Source: Candidatus Woykebacteria bacterium RIFCSPLOWO2_01_FULL_43_14 (lineage in GTDB: Bacteria; Patescibacteriota; Microgenomatia; Woykebacterales; 2-01-FULL-43-14). Taken from it: a DNA stretch of 23,082 nt. Each line of letters opens with the position of its first letter. Position 1 is the first letter of the stretch. The notes under the pieces were generated by a model. It made no database searches. It saw nothing but the letters and a program-made list of their open reading frames with translations, and was not told where the DNA came from. The stretch is from NCBI GenBank assembly GCA_001816835.1, contig MHDB01000022.1, positions 11,232 through 34,313 of the forward strand, given 5' to 3'. Below are positions 7,346 to 13,404 of this stretch, one piece after another. A program made the translations under genes and the position numbers.

Positions 7346-8596
7346 TTATTTAACCAATATTTCTAAGGTCTCGTCGATAGAGATTACTCGTACTTCTTCA
7401 CTATTCCTTGCCTTAAGCTCCACCTTATTCTCAGCTGCCGTTTTATCCGAAACGACTACGCGAAGTGGCAGTCCGACCAAATCTGCATCACCCAGTTTTA
7501 CCCCAGCAGAGCAGTCTCGCTCATCGTAGAGAACTTCTACCCCAGCACTTACCAGCTTGTGATAGACTTCATTGGCAAAAGGCATGCTCTTTCCTAGAGA
7601 CACTAAATGAACCTTATACGGCGCCACTTCCTCAGGCCAACGCAGCCCCTTCTCGTCACTCAAAACTTCCGCAATCGTACCCATAAGCCGAGAAGTACCA
7701 ATACCATAGCAACCCATCATAACCGTCTGAGTTTGCCCATCTGAGTCCAAAAAGGTCAACTTGAACGGGTCAGAGTACTTATTCTTAAGCTGGAAAATAT
7801 TCCCTACTTCAGTCGCGCTAACCACTTCGAGATTTTCCCCACACTTAGGACAAACCCCTGCTTCCCCTACTTTAAGCTTGTCTAGATCTGCTGAAACTAT
7901 TTCCTTATTCTGGCAAAACGAACACTTACTACAGTGATAAAGCACATCTTCACCACTTTCTACTTGTACCTGAAACTCGTGCGAATATTTGGAAAATGTT
8001 CCCCCGCTCGCCTCGGTTAACAAAGCCTTCAGTCCCACCCGGTCAAAAATCTTAGCGTAAGCTTGTTTTGCTTTTTCATAATACGCTTCCAGATCTTCAA
8101 CGCTTGAGTGAAAACTATACAAGTCTTTCATACGAAATTCCCGACCGCGCAAAAGCCCATTTTTTGCGCGCAATTCATCACGAAATTTCGTCTGAATCTG
8201 ATACAGGTATAACGGCAAATCCTTATACGACTGCACATACTGCTTCGCCAAGGGAGCAACTACTTCTTCATGAGTAGGCCCCAAAGCGACTTCCCGACCA
8301 TCAGGAGACTTCACCTTGTAGAGCACATCGAAATCATCCCATCGACCTGTAGCAACCCAATTTTCTTTGGGTTGCATCGTAGGCATAAGGATTTCTTGAC
8401 CACCAATCGCGGCCATTTCCTCTCGGACTATGTTTTCAATTTTGGTGAGAACGCGCGTTCCTAAGGGTAAGAAGGTATAAACTCCTGACATAAGCTTGTT
8501 CACATACCCACCCCTTGCTAGTAACTGCGCGTTTTTACTCTCCTCGTCTCGAGGAGCCTCACGCAGTGTTTTTCCAAATAATTCTGAATAACGCAT
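7346..8596 (-). CDS. proS: Prolyl-tRNA synthetase, compact form with a zinc-ribbon-like insert
   Basis: This class II synthetase charges tRNA-Pro. Motif 2 (KFRDELRAKNGLLRGREFRMKD split over about 135-160), GPTHEE, and motif 3 region MMGCYGIGTSRLMGTIAE are clear, followed by the anticodon-binding domain (APYKVHLVSLG to the end). At 416 aa it lacks the roughly 180-residue INS editing domain that bacterial-type ProRS carries between motifs 2 and 3. At that position sits a short stretch with CSKCSFC and CPKC cysteine pairs, probably one zinc knuckle. It probably lacks cis-editing of Ala-tRNA-Pro. A possible -10 (TAAATT) lies 5 nt before the ATG inside a palindrome. It follows csaA and the T-box leader. 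Confidence 0.95.
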   Translation of the reverse strand: MRYSELFGKTLREAPRDEESKNAQLLARGGYVNKLMSGVYTFLPLGTRVLTKIENIVREEMAAIGGQEILMPTMQPKENWVATGRWDDFDVLYKVKSPDGREVALGPTHEEVVAPLAKQYVQSYKDLPLYLYQIQTKFRDELRAKNGLLRGREFRMKDLYSFHSSVEDLEAYYEKAKQAYAKIFDRVGLKALLTEASGGTFSKYSHEFQVQVESGEDVLYHCSKCSFCQNKEIVSADLDKLKVGEAGVCPKCGENLEVVSATEVGNIFQLKNKYSDPFKLTFLDSDGQTQTVMMGCYGIGTSRLMGTIAEVLSDEKGLRWPEEVAPYKVHLVSLGKSMPFANEVYHKLVSAGVEVLYDERDCSAGVKLGDADLVGLPLRVVVSDKTAAENKVELKARNSEEVRVISIDETLEILVK

Positions 8597-8702
8597 ATGT
8601 TAATTTACAATTTTCAATTCTTAATTCTCAATCAGTTTTCAATGATTCAATGTTACATTGGAAATTCAATGAAAATTGTTACTTGTAAATTGAAAATTTT
8701 TC
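8597..8702. repeat. CAATTT-type quasi-periodic palindrome between csaA and proS
   Basis: The left arm is AATTTACAATTTTCAATTC and further CAATTT words. The right arm is ATTCAATGAAAATTG...TTGTAAATTGAAAATT. It is the same family as 6285-6390 and ends directly at the proS start codon. Confidence 0.8.
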
Positions 8703-8712
8703 CTCCTTCTGT

Positions 8713-9063
8713 CTACTTAATAATACCACCTAAGGGTACTTCTTTTATTGGTCTGATAACGATCCAGTTTCCAGGGTCTTCGGTCCCATCATGGGCGCCT
8801 ATAATAAGAACTTCCGACCTGAATGGCCCAATCTGCTTGGGTGGGAAGTTCACCACACATACTACTAATTTGTTCAAAAGATCTTCTTTTGATTGGTGTT
8901 TAAGTATTTGGGCACTGGATTGTTTGACACCAATCTCAGGTCCTAGGTCCACCCACACTTTGTAAGCAGGCTTTATCGCTTCGACAAAATCTTCAACGCG
9001 CACGACTCGCCCAATGCGCATATCAATCTTATCAAAATCACTGTAGTCAATTTGTTCTTTCAT
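8713..9063 (-). CDS. csaA: CsaA-type tRNA-binding protein
   Basis: A single-domain OB-fold protein of 116 aa with the CsaA/Trbp111 signature: FDKIDMRIGRVVRVEDF, KPAYKVWVDLGPEIGVKQSS, AQILKHQ, VVCVVNFPPKQIGPFRSEVL and a C-terminal PLGGIIK. CsaA is described as an export-related chaperone with a fold that binds tRNA. It is the first gene after the T-box leader and precedes proS. An operon with a synthetase under T-box control argues for a tRNA-related role here. Confidence 0.92.
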   Translation of the reverse strand: MKEQIDYSDFDKIDMRIGRVVRVEDFVEAIKPAYKVWVDLGPEIGVKQSSAQILKHQSKEDLLNKLVVCVVNFPPKQIGPFRSEVLIIGAHDGTEDPGNWIVIRPIKEVPLGGIIK

Positions 9064-9084
9064 ATGATTCGTGCCTTATTCCCC

Positions 9085-9150
9085 TGTCATTGCGAGGGGC
9101 TTTGCCCCGTGGCAATCTAGCTAGATTGCTTCGCTACTCTCGCAATGACA
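9085..9150. repeat. REP element (family 1), intergenic copy
   Basis: GTCATTGCGAGG...GTGGCAATCT...AGATTGCTTCGCT...CTCGCAATGAC, with an inner GGGGCTTTGCCCC hairpin. It has the same framework as the element inside mfd (3171-3245) and lies in the leader of csaA. Confidence 0.9.
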
Positions 9151-9164
9151 CTAGGCAACAACCA

Positions 9165-9227
9165 CACTTCGCTCCGCCAGCCGGCGGAGGCTTCGCGTGG
9201 TCTTCACCAGGTACTGTAAGTACCTGG
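9165..9227. repeat. Two hairpins between the T-box terminator and csaA
   Basis: CTCCGCC/GGCGGAG flanked by CTTCGC and GCTTCGCGTGG (about 9165-9203) is a composite of the GCGAAG-core family. CCAGGTACT/AGTACCTGG (9207-9227) is a perfect hairpin. Both would be in the csaA 5' UTR after read-through. Confidence 0.75.
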
Positions 9228-9231
9228 TTAC

Positions 9232-9500
9232 GAAAAAATCCTTGCAGATAGCATACTGAAATGCGACCTACAAGGATCCTTCGAGGATGGTACCACCTTG
9301 CTTTGTTACCTTATTGCTAAAGTAACCTCTGTAACTAACGTTACCTCTTTGTCATCCTGAATCCGCCGGCTGGCGGATGAAGGATCTGTGACCTTGGCAA
9401 TTATTAGTCTCTGATTTTACGGTTCAGCTTCCGTATGGGTTATGTCTTCCCCATCCGCTGTCTTTTCGGACGAAAAGGCTGGGAACCTTTCCATAGCGTT
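9232..9500 (-). promoter_or_regulatory. T-box riboswitch controlling csaA-proS-PHP
   Basis: On the minus strand the antiterminator is AAGG-TGGTACC-ATCCTCGAAGGAT-CCTT (9272-9299): AAGG pairs with CCTT, AUCCU pairs with AGGAU, and the 7-nt bulge UGGUACC is the T-box sequence that pairs with the tRNA acceptor end (UGGU expects an A discriminator). The competing terminator joins ATCCTTG (9271-9277) to CAAGGAT (9238-9244), followed by TTTTTT. Upstream (about 9420-9500) is a stem-I-like region with TTCCC/GGGAA, a CTTTTCGTCCGAAAAG hairpin, and TATGG/CCATA. Its likely specifier loop reads GACATAACCC, which includes CCC (Pro), but I cannot fix the codon. A family-2 REP hairpin (9351-9392) sits in the linker. 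Confidence 0.82.
9351..9392. repeat. REP element (family 2) inside the T-box linker
   Basis: GTCATCCTGA...GAAGGATCTGTGAC encloses the hairpin ATCCGCCGGCTGGCGGAT. The GTCATCC and AAGGATCT halves match the element at 15645. Confidence 0.8.
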
Positions 9501-9506
9501 AAATGT

Positions 9507-9535
9507 ATCCTAGACCAACGTTAGGTTTTTGTCAA
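9507..9535 (-). promoter_or_regulatory. Promoter of the T-box/csaA-proS transcript
   Basis: Minus strand TTGACA (9530-9535), 17-bp spacer, TAGGAT (9507-9512). The expected start near 9500 coincides with the start of the stem-I-like region. Confidence 0.8.
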
Positions 9536-9546
9536 TAACAGGAATT

Positions 9547-9710
9547 CTAAGGCGTGTTTCGACTTTCTTGTAATTTAATTATCTCTTTTTGCAAACTACG
9601 GATAGTATCTTTAACTTCTCGCACACCACTTTTAAACTCGAACTTTGACATAATTATGTCAGCACCCAAACTTGATTTAGCTGCCTCAATACCATCTCTA
9701 ACATTTACAA
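9547..9710 (-). pseudogene. Possible small ORF or 3' gene fragment
   Basis: A minus-strand frame is open through this stretch and ends at TAG (9547-9549). It has a protein-like, coiled-coil-type composition (EFKSGVREVKDTIRSLQKEI, then IKLQESRNTP). The only ATG in the frame (9651) gives 34 aa with no Shine-Dalgarno, while the sequence upstream of it (NVRDGIEAAKSSLGADII) also looks coding but has no start. It is most likely the tail of a lost gene, or a micro-ORF. Confidence 0.35.
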
Positions 9711-9726
9711 GATAGGATTTTAGGCA

Positions 9727-9757
9727 TAAGAAAGGGCCCTCTAGAGACTAGGGAGCC
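9727..9757 (-). terminator. Intrinsic terminator of the 10068 gene
   Basis: Minus strand GGGCTCCCTAG pairs imperfectly with CTAGAGGGCCC, followed by TTTCTT. The stop codon lies within the stem. Confidence 0.75.
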
Positions 9758-10068
9758 CGAAACGCTGCAAGAGCGCTGTTGCGAGTGATTGTCAAAGGTC
9801 GTCTCTCTCCCACTAACGGAACTCGAGGAGTCAATAGAAGAAAGAAACGATCTCTCCAAGGACCTTTTTGGGTGTGCCCACAGGTTTCAAATCCATCTAT
9901 CAGATCGTCTCTCTCAGCCCTCGTAAGCTCTTCCGGACGTTTGCCAAAACATGCTCGAACCGCGTTGACAACCCATTCCGGAGTTATGTCCTCCACAGAA
10001 CCTAAAGCGCTGATAAGATTCTTAAAGTGGGTTAATGGGACCGCAACCGGGTACCTATTCACTACCAC
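9748..10068 (-). CDS. Hypothetical protein, 106 aa
   Basis: I do not recognise the family. Support comes from a strong promoter (10143-10171), a GGGGGTGAG Shine-Dalgarno ahead of the GTG start at 10068, and a terminator at the stop. The sequence is mostly alpha-helical and charged (PEELTRAERDDLIDGFETCG), with two cysteines and no membrane segment. The opposite-strand ORF over the same region is rejected. The 5' UTR contains a GTTTGAT/ATCAAAC inverted repeat at about 10106-10128 that could be regulatory. Confidence 0.65.
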   Translation of the reverse strand: MVVNRYPVAVPLTHFKNLISALGSVEDITPEWVVNAVRACFGKRPEELTRAERDDLIDGFETCGHTQKGPWRDRFFLLLTPRVPLVGERRPLTITRNSALAAFRAP

Positions 10069-10142
10069 TCATCTCACCCCCAATACGAAATTTGCCAGAC
10101 CTGTTTGATTAATCAGACCTATCAAACCAGACTGACACAATG

Positions 10143-10171
10143 ATTCTAACTCAGTAATCATTTTTCGTCAA
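10143..10171 (-). promoter_or_regulatory. Promoter of the 10068 gene
   Basis: Minus strand TTGACG (10166-10171), 17-bp spacer, TAGAAT (10143-10148). Confidence 0.8.
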
Positions 10172-10196
10172 ATACGACATCCAGGCCTCACTTCAC

Positions 10197-10751
10197 CTAC
10201 CGAGAAATAACTGTTGGGGTAGGTAACGGCGTGGGAGACGGAAATACCGTAGGTCTTGGCATAACAGTCGGAGATACCGAAGGCGTTACGCTACCTTGCA
10301 GCGTACTTTGGACAGTCGGTGTTGGACTAACTACTTCCCCATTCAAAAAGAACGGCTCTCCACTAATCACTTGTCCATTTTCCAATAAAGCAAGCGTGGT
10401 TATCCACCGTCGCGTGCTATTGTGGGAAGTAACAGACATAGAACCGCTACGAGGAAAAAGAGTTTCTCTAGTCTCCCCATCTCCCACAGTAAAAACATCA
10501 AGCAGGCTGAACGGAACCGCTACCTCATAATTTGCAGGCCCAGTTTCAAAGACCCACAACCAAATGATCCTTGGTCCTATTCCGGAATCCCACTTAAGTA
10601 GGAAACTGGAACTGTCTTTGGGTGCATACAGCTCAGCCCAAACTCGCGCCTTCTGTGGAGCCTGTTGGGCGTACACAGATACATCCTGACTAGCTGAGCC
10701 AAGTACCAAGACAGCTACTAATAGAATGAGAACTTGCTGGACCCTACTCAT
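10197..10751 (-). CDS. Secreted hypothetical protein with Pro/Thr-rich tail (184 aa)
   Basis: The start at 10751 is chosen over the upstream ATG because AAAGGAAAG lies just before it and a signal peptide then begins directly (MSRVQQVLILLVAVLVLG, about 1-33 to YAQQA). A single globular domain of about 110 residues (RVWAELYAP..., GIGPRIIWLWVFETGP, RRWITTLALLENGQVISGEP) is followed by a Pro/Thr/Ser-rich tail (SPTPTVQ...PSPTPLPTPT) of the kind seen in cell-surface proteins. The domain is homologous to the C-terminal domain of the neighbouring secreted protein at 10994-11926. No lipobox, sortase motif or C-terminal membrane anchor is present. Function is unknown; an extracellular or cell-surface role is inferred. 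Confidence 0.8.
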   Translation of the reverse strand: MSRVQQVLILLVAVLVLGSASQDVSVYAQQAPQKARVWAELYAPKDSSSFLLKWDSGIGPRIIWLWVFETGPANYEVAVPFSLLDVFTVGDGETRETLFPRSGSMSVTSHNSTRRWITTLALLENGQVISGEPFFLNGEVVSPTPTVQSTLQGSVTPSVSPTVMPRPTVFPSPTPLPTPTVISR

Positions 10752-10789
10752 GCTCTTTCCTTTCTTAGAGGGTTCTACCAACCTATAAC

Positions 10790-10798
10790 ATTATACCA
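10790..10798 (-). promoter_or_regulatory. Extended -10 promoter of the 10751 gene
   Basis: Minus strand TGG-TATAAT (hexamer 10790-10795), about 38 nt upstream of the ATG. No clear -35. Confidence 0.55.
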
Positions 10799-10865
10799 CA
10801 CCACACAATCTCGCCTTGTCTACCCTACAAACACTTGAATAAAAAATGGGAACAAAAAAGTTAGA

Positions 10866-10913
10866 AAAGAAAACCCGGGGCGGACGACTGAAAGTCGTTG
10901 ATCCGTCCCGGGG
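10866..10913 (-). terminator. Strong intrinsic terminator of the 11926 gene
   Basis: Minus strand CCCCGGG...CCCGGG outer stem with an inner CGGA...TCCG / ACGACTTTCAGTCGT stem, followed by TTTTCTTTTCT. It lies about 80 nt past the stop codon. Confidence 0.9.
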
Positions 10914-10993
10914 TGTCAGGTCGCGCAAAGCCTTGTACCGGATGGTACGTGGCGAAGTGCGTTAAAGGTCTCTGACTGACCTGTTGTTCCCTC

Positions 10994-11926
10994 CTACCGA
11001 ACCGCAGTTGGGGTCGGTGGTGTGGTGAAAAAGGGCCCGGTCGACACCTTTGGAGCCGTCGGCTCGAAGAGAAACGGCTCCGAGGAAACCAGAACGCCGT
11101 CCTCCTGAAGTGCCACCACCACAACCCACCGGCTCGACAGATTTGCCCCGGAGGAGAATGAGGCATTGACGCTGTAAATGGGGAGCCTTCCTGAGCAAGG
11201 AAGCCGCTCCTCCTCCTTATCGCCATCCGAGATAATGGTCACCCATTTCATCTCGAACGGGACCAGACCCACGGTGGCGCCTGTGTAGGGTCCGGTCTCA
11301 TTGACCTGGACCTCGATGATCCTCGGCCGGCCGTCGCAAGCCCACCTCACGTAATAGGTGGCCTCGCTCAAGTCGGTGACCTCCACCCAAACCCTTGGGC
11401 TGGTGGAAGTGACCAAGACCGGCTGGGTCGGAGTGGTCGAGGGGCCCTGCGTGTCCCTAGGCGGTGACCAGGAAAAGTCCTCCTGGAACACCGGGATGAT
11501 CCCGCTGACGCCCTCACTCACCCACCACACGGTGAGCGAGTAGAACGACTGCGCCTGGAAAGACAGGTGAATGTCTCCCCCATCCTTCAGCAGGAACCGC
11601 GCTGGCTCGGCAAAGCACTCCGACTTCACCGGTAGCCAAATCATCGGCCCACCCGAGAGCATTGCCCCCGAGCCCACCGAAGTAGTCTCTGTCAGGCAAC
11701 CCTCCACTTGCCCCGTCTGGACCCAAACGGCTGCCGACCCCTCCACATGGACATCCATGTCCACGAAGAGGATGTCGGACCGAAATCCCCAGGCGGTCAC
11801 GGTGACCGGCCCGGAAGAGAACGTGGCTCCTTCGATCACGGAGCCATACTGAGCCGCGGCTGGTGCTGGGGCGATAAAACCAAGCAACCAAGCCAGTGCG
11901 ATTAGGAACGTCAGGAACTTTTTCAT
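10994..11926 (-). CDS. Secreted two-domain hypothetical protein (310 aa)
   Basis: ATG at 11926 is preceded by GGAGG at good spacing and opens a signal peptide (MKKFLTFLIALAWLLGFIAP, cleavage near APAAAQ). Residues about 28-165 form an unrecognised beta-rich domain with two cysteines (GCLTE, KSECFAE). After a Pro/Thr linker comes a second domain (about 195-285: PRVWVEVTDLSEATYYVRWA, RPRIIEVQVNETGPY, SRWVVVVALQEDGVLVSSEP) clearly homologous to the neighbouring 184-aa protein. The C-terminus is again Pro/Thr-rich. The gene is visibly richer in G and C than its neighbours, which suggests transfer or different codon selection. Function is unknown. Confidence 0.85.
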   Translation of the reverse strand: MKKFLTFLIALAWLLGFIAPAPAAAQYGSVIEGATFSSGPVTVTAWGFRSDILFVDMDVHVEGSAAVWVQTGQVEGCLTETTSVGSGAMLSGGPMIWLPVKSECFAEPARFLLKDGGDIHLSFQAQSFYSLTVWWVSEGVSGIIPVFQEDFSWSPPRDTQGPSTTPTQPVLVTSTSPRVWVEVTDLSEATYYVRWACDGRPRIIEVQVNETGPYTGATVGLVPFEMKWVTIISDGDKEEERLPCSGRLPIYSVNASFSSGANLSSRWVVVVALQEDGVLVSSEPFLFEPTAPKVSTGPFFTTPPTPTAVR

Positions 11927-12062
11927 TGCTGCAAACCTCCATGGGCAGAAGCATACATCCTTACGGAAGGCTCCAAAACCCAGCAGCATAGAATCCTAAA
12001 GGTAGTTAAAACTCCCTGCCACCCAGAACACAAAATTCATTATGTTCTGTCCTAAGCAATCC

Positions 12063-12140
12063 TGATAGTGAATTTAGAATTCTGAATTTGGAATATAGGA
12101 GATATTTCCTAAATTCTATATTCTAGATTCTGTATTCAAG
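12063..12140. repeat. AATTTAGAATTC-type quasi-periodic palindrome
   Basis: GAATTTAGAATTCTGAATTT...GGAATATAGGA faces TCCTAAATTCTATATTC...CTGTATTC around GATAT. It resembles the element at 5938-6050. The rest of the 11990-12160 spacer shows only a CAGAACA/TGTTCTG hairpin at about 12025-12050. Confidence 0.7.
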
Positions 12141-12160
12141 TACAGATTTGCTTAAGAGCA

Positions 12161-12220
12161 AAGCAAGGTTTATGGATTGATAGTTGTTTCCTATCATATT
12201 ACTCTTTCGAGTCCTTGCTT
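12161..12220 (-). ncRNA. Candidate structured RNA: three-way junction with GAAA tetraloop
   Basis: Read on the minus strand, AAGCAAGG (12213-12220) pairs with CCTTGCTT (12161-12168). Inside are ACTC-GAAA-GAGT and GATAG-GAAACAA-CTATC hairpins. The branched shape with a GNRA loop is unusual for a terminator. It follows the 12232 gene stop by about 12 nt, so it may be a 3' UTR element. Confidence 0.45.
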
Positions 12221-12231
12221 CCATTGGTTCG

Positions 12232-12504
12232 CTAGGCGACCTTCTCGGCGACAACCGAGAGGGTGATGTGGAACATGGGATACCTGCTACCAGGCTCCAT
12301 GAAAACTGCTAGGCTGACACTCGAGTTCAAGGCCCTTAGGCCTTCACCCTTGAGCCAGCTTTTTGCGTCCGCCCAAACGAAATCGTTCGCCTGGGGGAAA
12401 CTGTCAGACCTTGCTGAAAAAACACCAATCACTATGTTCCTAGCTCCTGTTTCAAACCTGCTCGGCTTCCGAGATAAATCAGGTTTAACTCTACAGGATG
12501 CCAT
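12232..12504 (-). CDS. Hypothetical protein, 90 aa
   Basis: The frame from ATG 12504 gives a protein-like sequence with a beta-rich C-terminus (SSVSLAVFMEPGSRYPMFHI, then TLSVVAEKVA). A promoter (TTTACA-N17-TACGAT) ends 11 nt upstream. The first 22 codons (65 bp, 12439-12503) recur at 18580-18644 as an isolated remnant. The ORF on the other strand (12263-12577) is less protein-like and has no Shine-Dalgarno. No family is recognised. Confidence 0.55.
   Translation of the reverse strand: MASCRVKPDLSRKPSRFETGARNIVIGVFSARSDSFPQANDFVWADAKSWLKGEGLRALNSSVSLAVFMEPGSRYPMFHITLSVVAEKVA
12439..12503 (-). repeat. 65-bp repeat, copy 1 (5' end of the 12504 gene)
   Basis: About 90% identical to 18580-18644. 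On the minus strand it can fold: TCCTGT/ACAGGA, AAACCTG/CAGGTTT and CTCGG-AAG-CCGAG. In copy 2 the outer pair becomes TCCTGT/ATAGGA (a G-U pair). Confidence 0.85.
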
Positions 12505-12515
12505 TGAATACCCAC

Positions 12516-12544
12516 ATCGTAGATACTCAGTTACATCCTGTAAA
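12516..12544 (-). promoter_or_regulatory. Promoter of the 12504 gene
   Basis: Minus strand TTTACA (12539-12544), 17-bp spacer, TACGAT (12516-12521), leaving a very short 5' UTR. Confidence 0.6.
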
Positions 12545-12659
12545 GACGTGTGCTTGGGACTTATACTAAACGAATAACTTCATTTAGCATCTTAAACAAT
12601 CCATCAGGTCCTTCGCAGGGAAACTGCTCAGGATGATTCTGATGAATCACTTAAGGGAA

Positions 12660-12763
12660 AGACTCGATCCAACTTCGCTTTAAGCTACGCTGGAGAGTCT
12701 CGTTCGTGCTTGGTTATCCTTTGCTTCCAGTTTATCGGAAGGAAGGGAACACCCAAGGTGCAC
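12660..12763. repeat. Two large hairpins in a gene-free spacer
   Basis: AGACTC/GAGTCT arms (12660-12700) enclose the CTTCGCTTTAAGCTACG core of the GCGAAG family. GTGCTTGG/CCAA..GCAC (12706-12763) encloses a CTTCC/GGAAG stem. On the minus strand these follow the zinc-ribbon gene. The remainder of 12545-12837 shows no gene. Confidence 0.65.
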
Positions 12764-12837
12764 GAAACCTGTTTATGTTCTCGCCCGTCGCCTTTGCAGG
12801 TTCGGGGTGATGATGTCGGGTGGGTGGGAAATTGCCT

Positions 12838-13071
12838 CTAGCCCCCAATAGGACCGAGGCAGGAGCCGAGAAGTGCCCCTATAAATATGGATACTGGAAT
12901 GACCCAGAGCCATTTGGGCACACTTTCCTCTTTCTTCTGGGCTGCCACAAGCACTGGTGCCATCGAAATGGCAGCCAGAGCCAGGTGACTTGTGAAGTGG
13001 TGCCGGCATCTGCGGCAATAGTTCGCCGCAAGATTGTTCTCATGCCCCTGAGGGCACATTTTCTGTGTCAT
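12838..13071 (-). CDS. Small zinc-ribbon membrane protein (77 aa)
   Basis: The N-terminus MCPQGHENNLAANYCRRCRHHF holds a C-x-x-G-H...C-x-x-C zinc ribbon (double-zinc-ribbon type). It is followed by a hydrophobic stretch (SHLALAAISMAPVLVAA) and a clear membrane segment (WLWVIPVSIFIGALLGSCLG). AGGAG lies 7 nt before the ATG. Such small ribbon/membrane proteins are common in reduced genomes; the target is unknown. The 5' UTR contains a large hairpin (13096-13142). Confidence 0.8.
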   Translation of the reverse strand: MTQKMCPQGHENNLAANYCRRCRHHFTSHLALAAISMAPVLVAAQKKEESVPKWLWVIPVSIFIGALLGSCLGPIGG

Positions 13072-13095
13072 GTTTCAACTCCTAACTTATTCCCA

Positions 13096-13142
13096 CCCAA
13101 CACCTTTCAAAAGACAACTGTTGTCCTCTAAAAGGTGCTGGG
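13096..13142 (-). promoter_or_regulatory. Long hairpin in the 5' UTR of the zinc-ribbon gene
   Basis: Minus strand CCCAGCACCTTTT pairs with AAAGGTGTTGGG, with inner AGGACAAC/GTTGTCTT. It ends about 15 nt before the AGGAG Shine-Dalgarno. Confidence 0.6.
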
Positions 13143-13178
13143 ATTGGTTTTCAAAGAACGTGCTGCTTTGCTATATCA

Positions 13179-13390
13179 TCCTCCTTCGCCAAGGCTTCGG
13201 AGGAACTACGTAAAACAGCTGGCGGGTAACGAATGGTAGATTCCTTACACTCCAGCTGTTTGCTGTCACCCTTCGCCAAGGCTACGGGCTGACACACTGC
13301 TATTGCTAAGTGTGGCCGATGGCCACACGAAGCTTCATCCCCCGACGCCAATGGCTATGGGGGACCCACCTTAGCTTTAGCGACGGTGGG
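13179..13390. repeat. Cluster of six consecutive hairpins, four with a shared core
   Basis: TCCTCC/GGAGGA (13179-13204), AAACAGCTGG/CCAGCTGTTT (13212-13261), TGTCA/TGACA (13264-13294), GTGTGGCC/GGCCACAC (13310-13328), TCCCCC/GGGGGA (13338-13364) and CCCACC/GGTGGG (13365-13390). The 1st, 3rd, 5th and 6th carry variants of TTCGCCAAGGCTAC between unrelated arms. Confidence 0.85.
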
Positions 13391-13404
13391 GCGTAGTGTG
13401 GTAG

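Noticed and set aside
9779..10108. Plus-strand ORF of 109 aa
   Set aside because: It is antisense to the 10068 gene, which has the promoter, Shine-Dalgarno and terminator in the right orientation.
12439..12503. attC-like recombination site (GTTTAAC resembles an integron core)
   Set aside because: The second copy reads GTGTGAC, the paired core GTTRRRY site is absent, and no integrase is in the window.
12263..12577. Plus-strand ORF of 104 aa
   Set aside because: The minus-strand frame has a promoter and a more protein-like sequence; this frame has no ribosome-binding site.
13179..13390. CRISPR-like array
   Set aside because: The units are hairpins with different arms, irregular spacing and no constant direct repeat; no cas genes are present.
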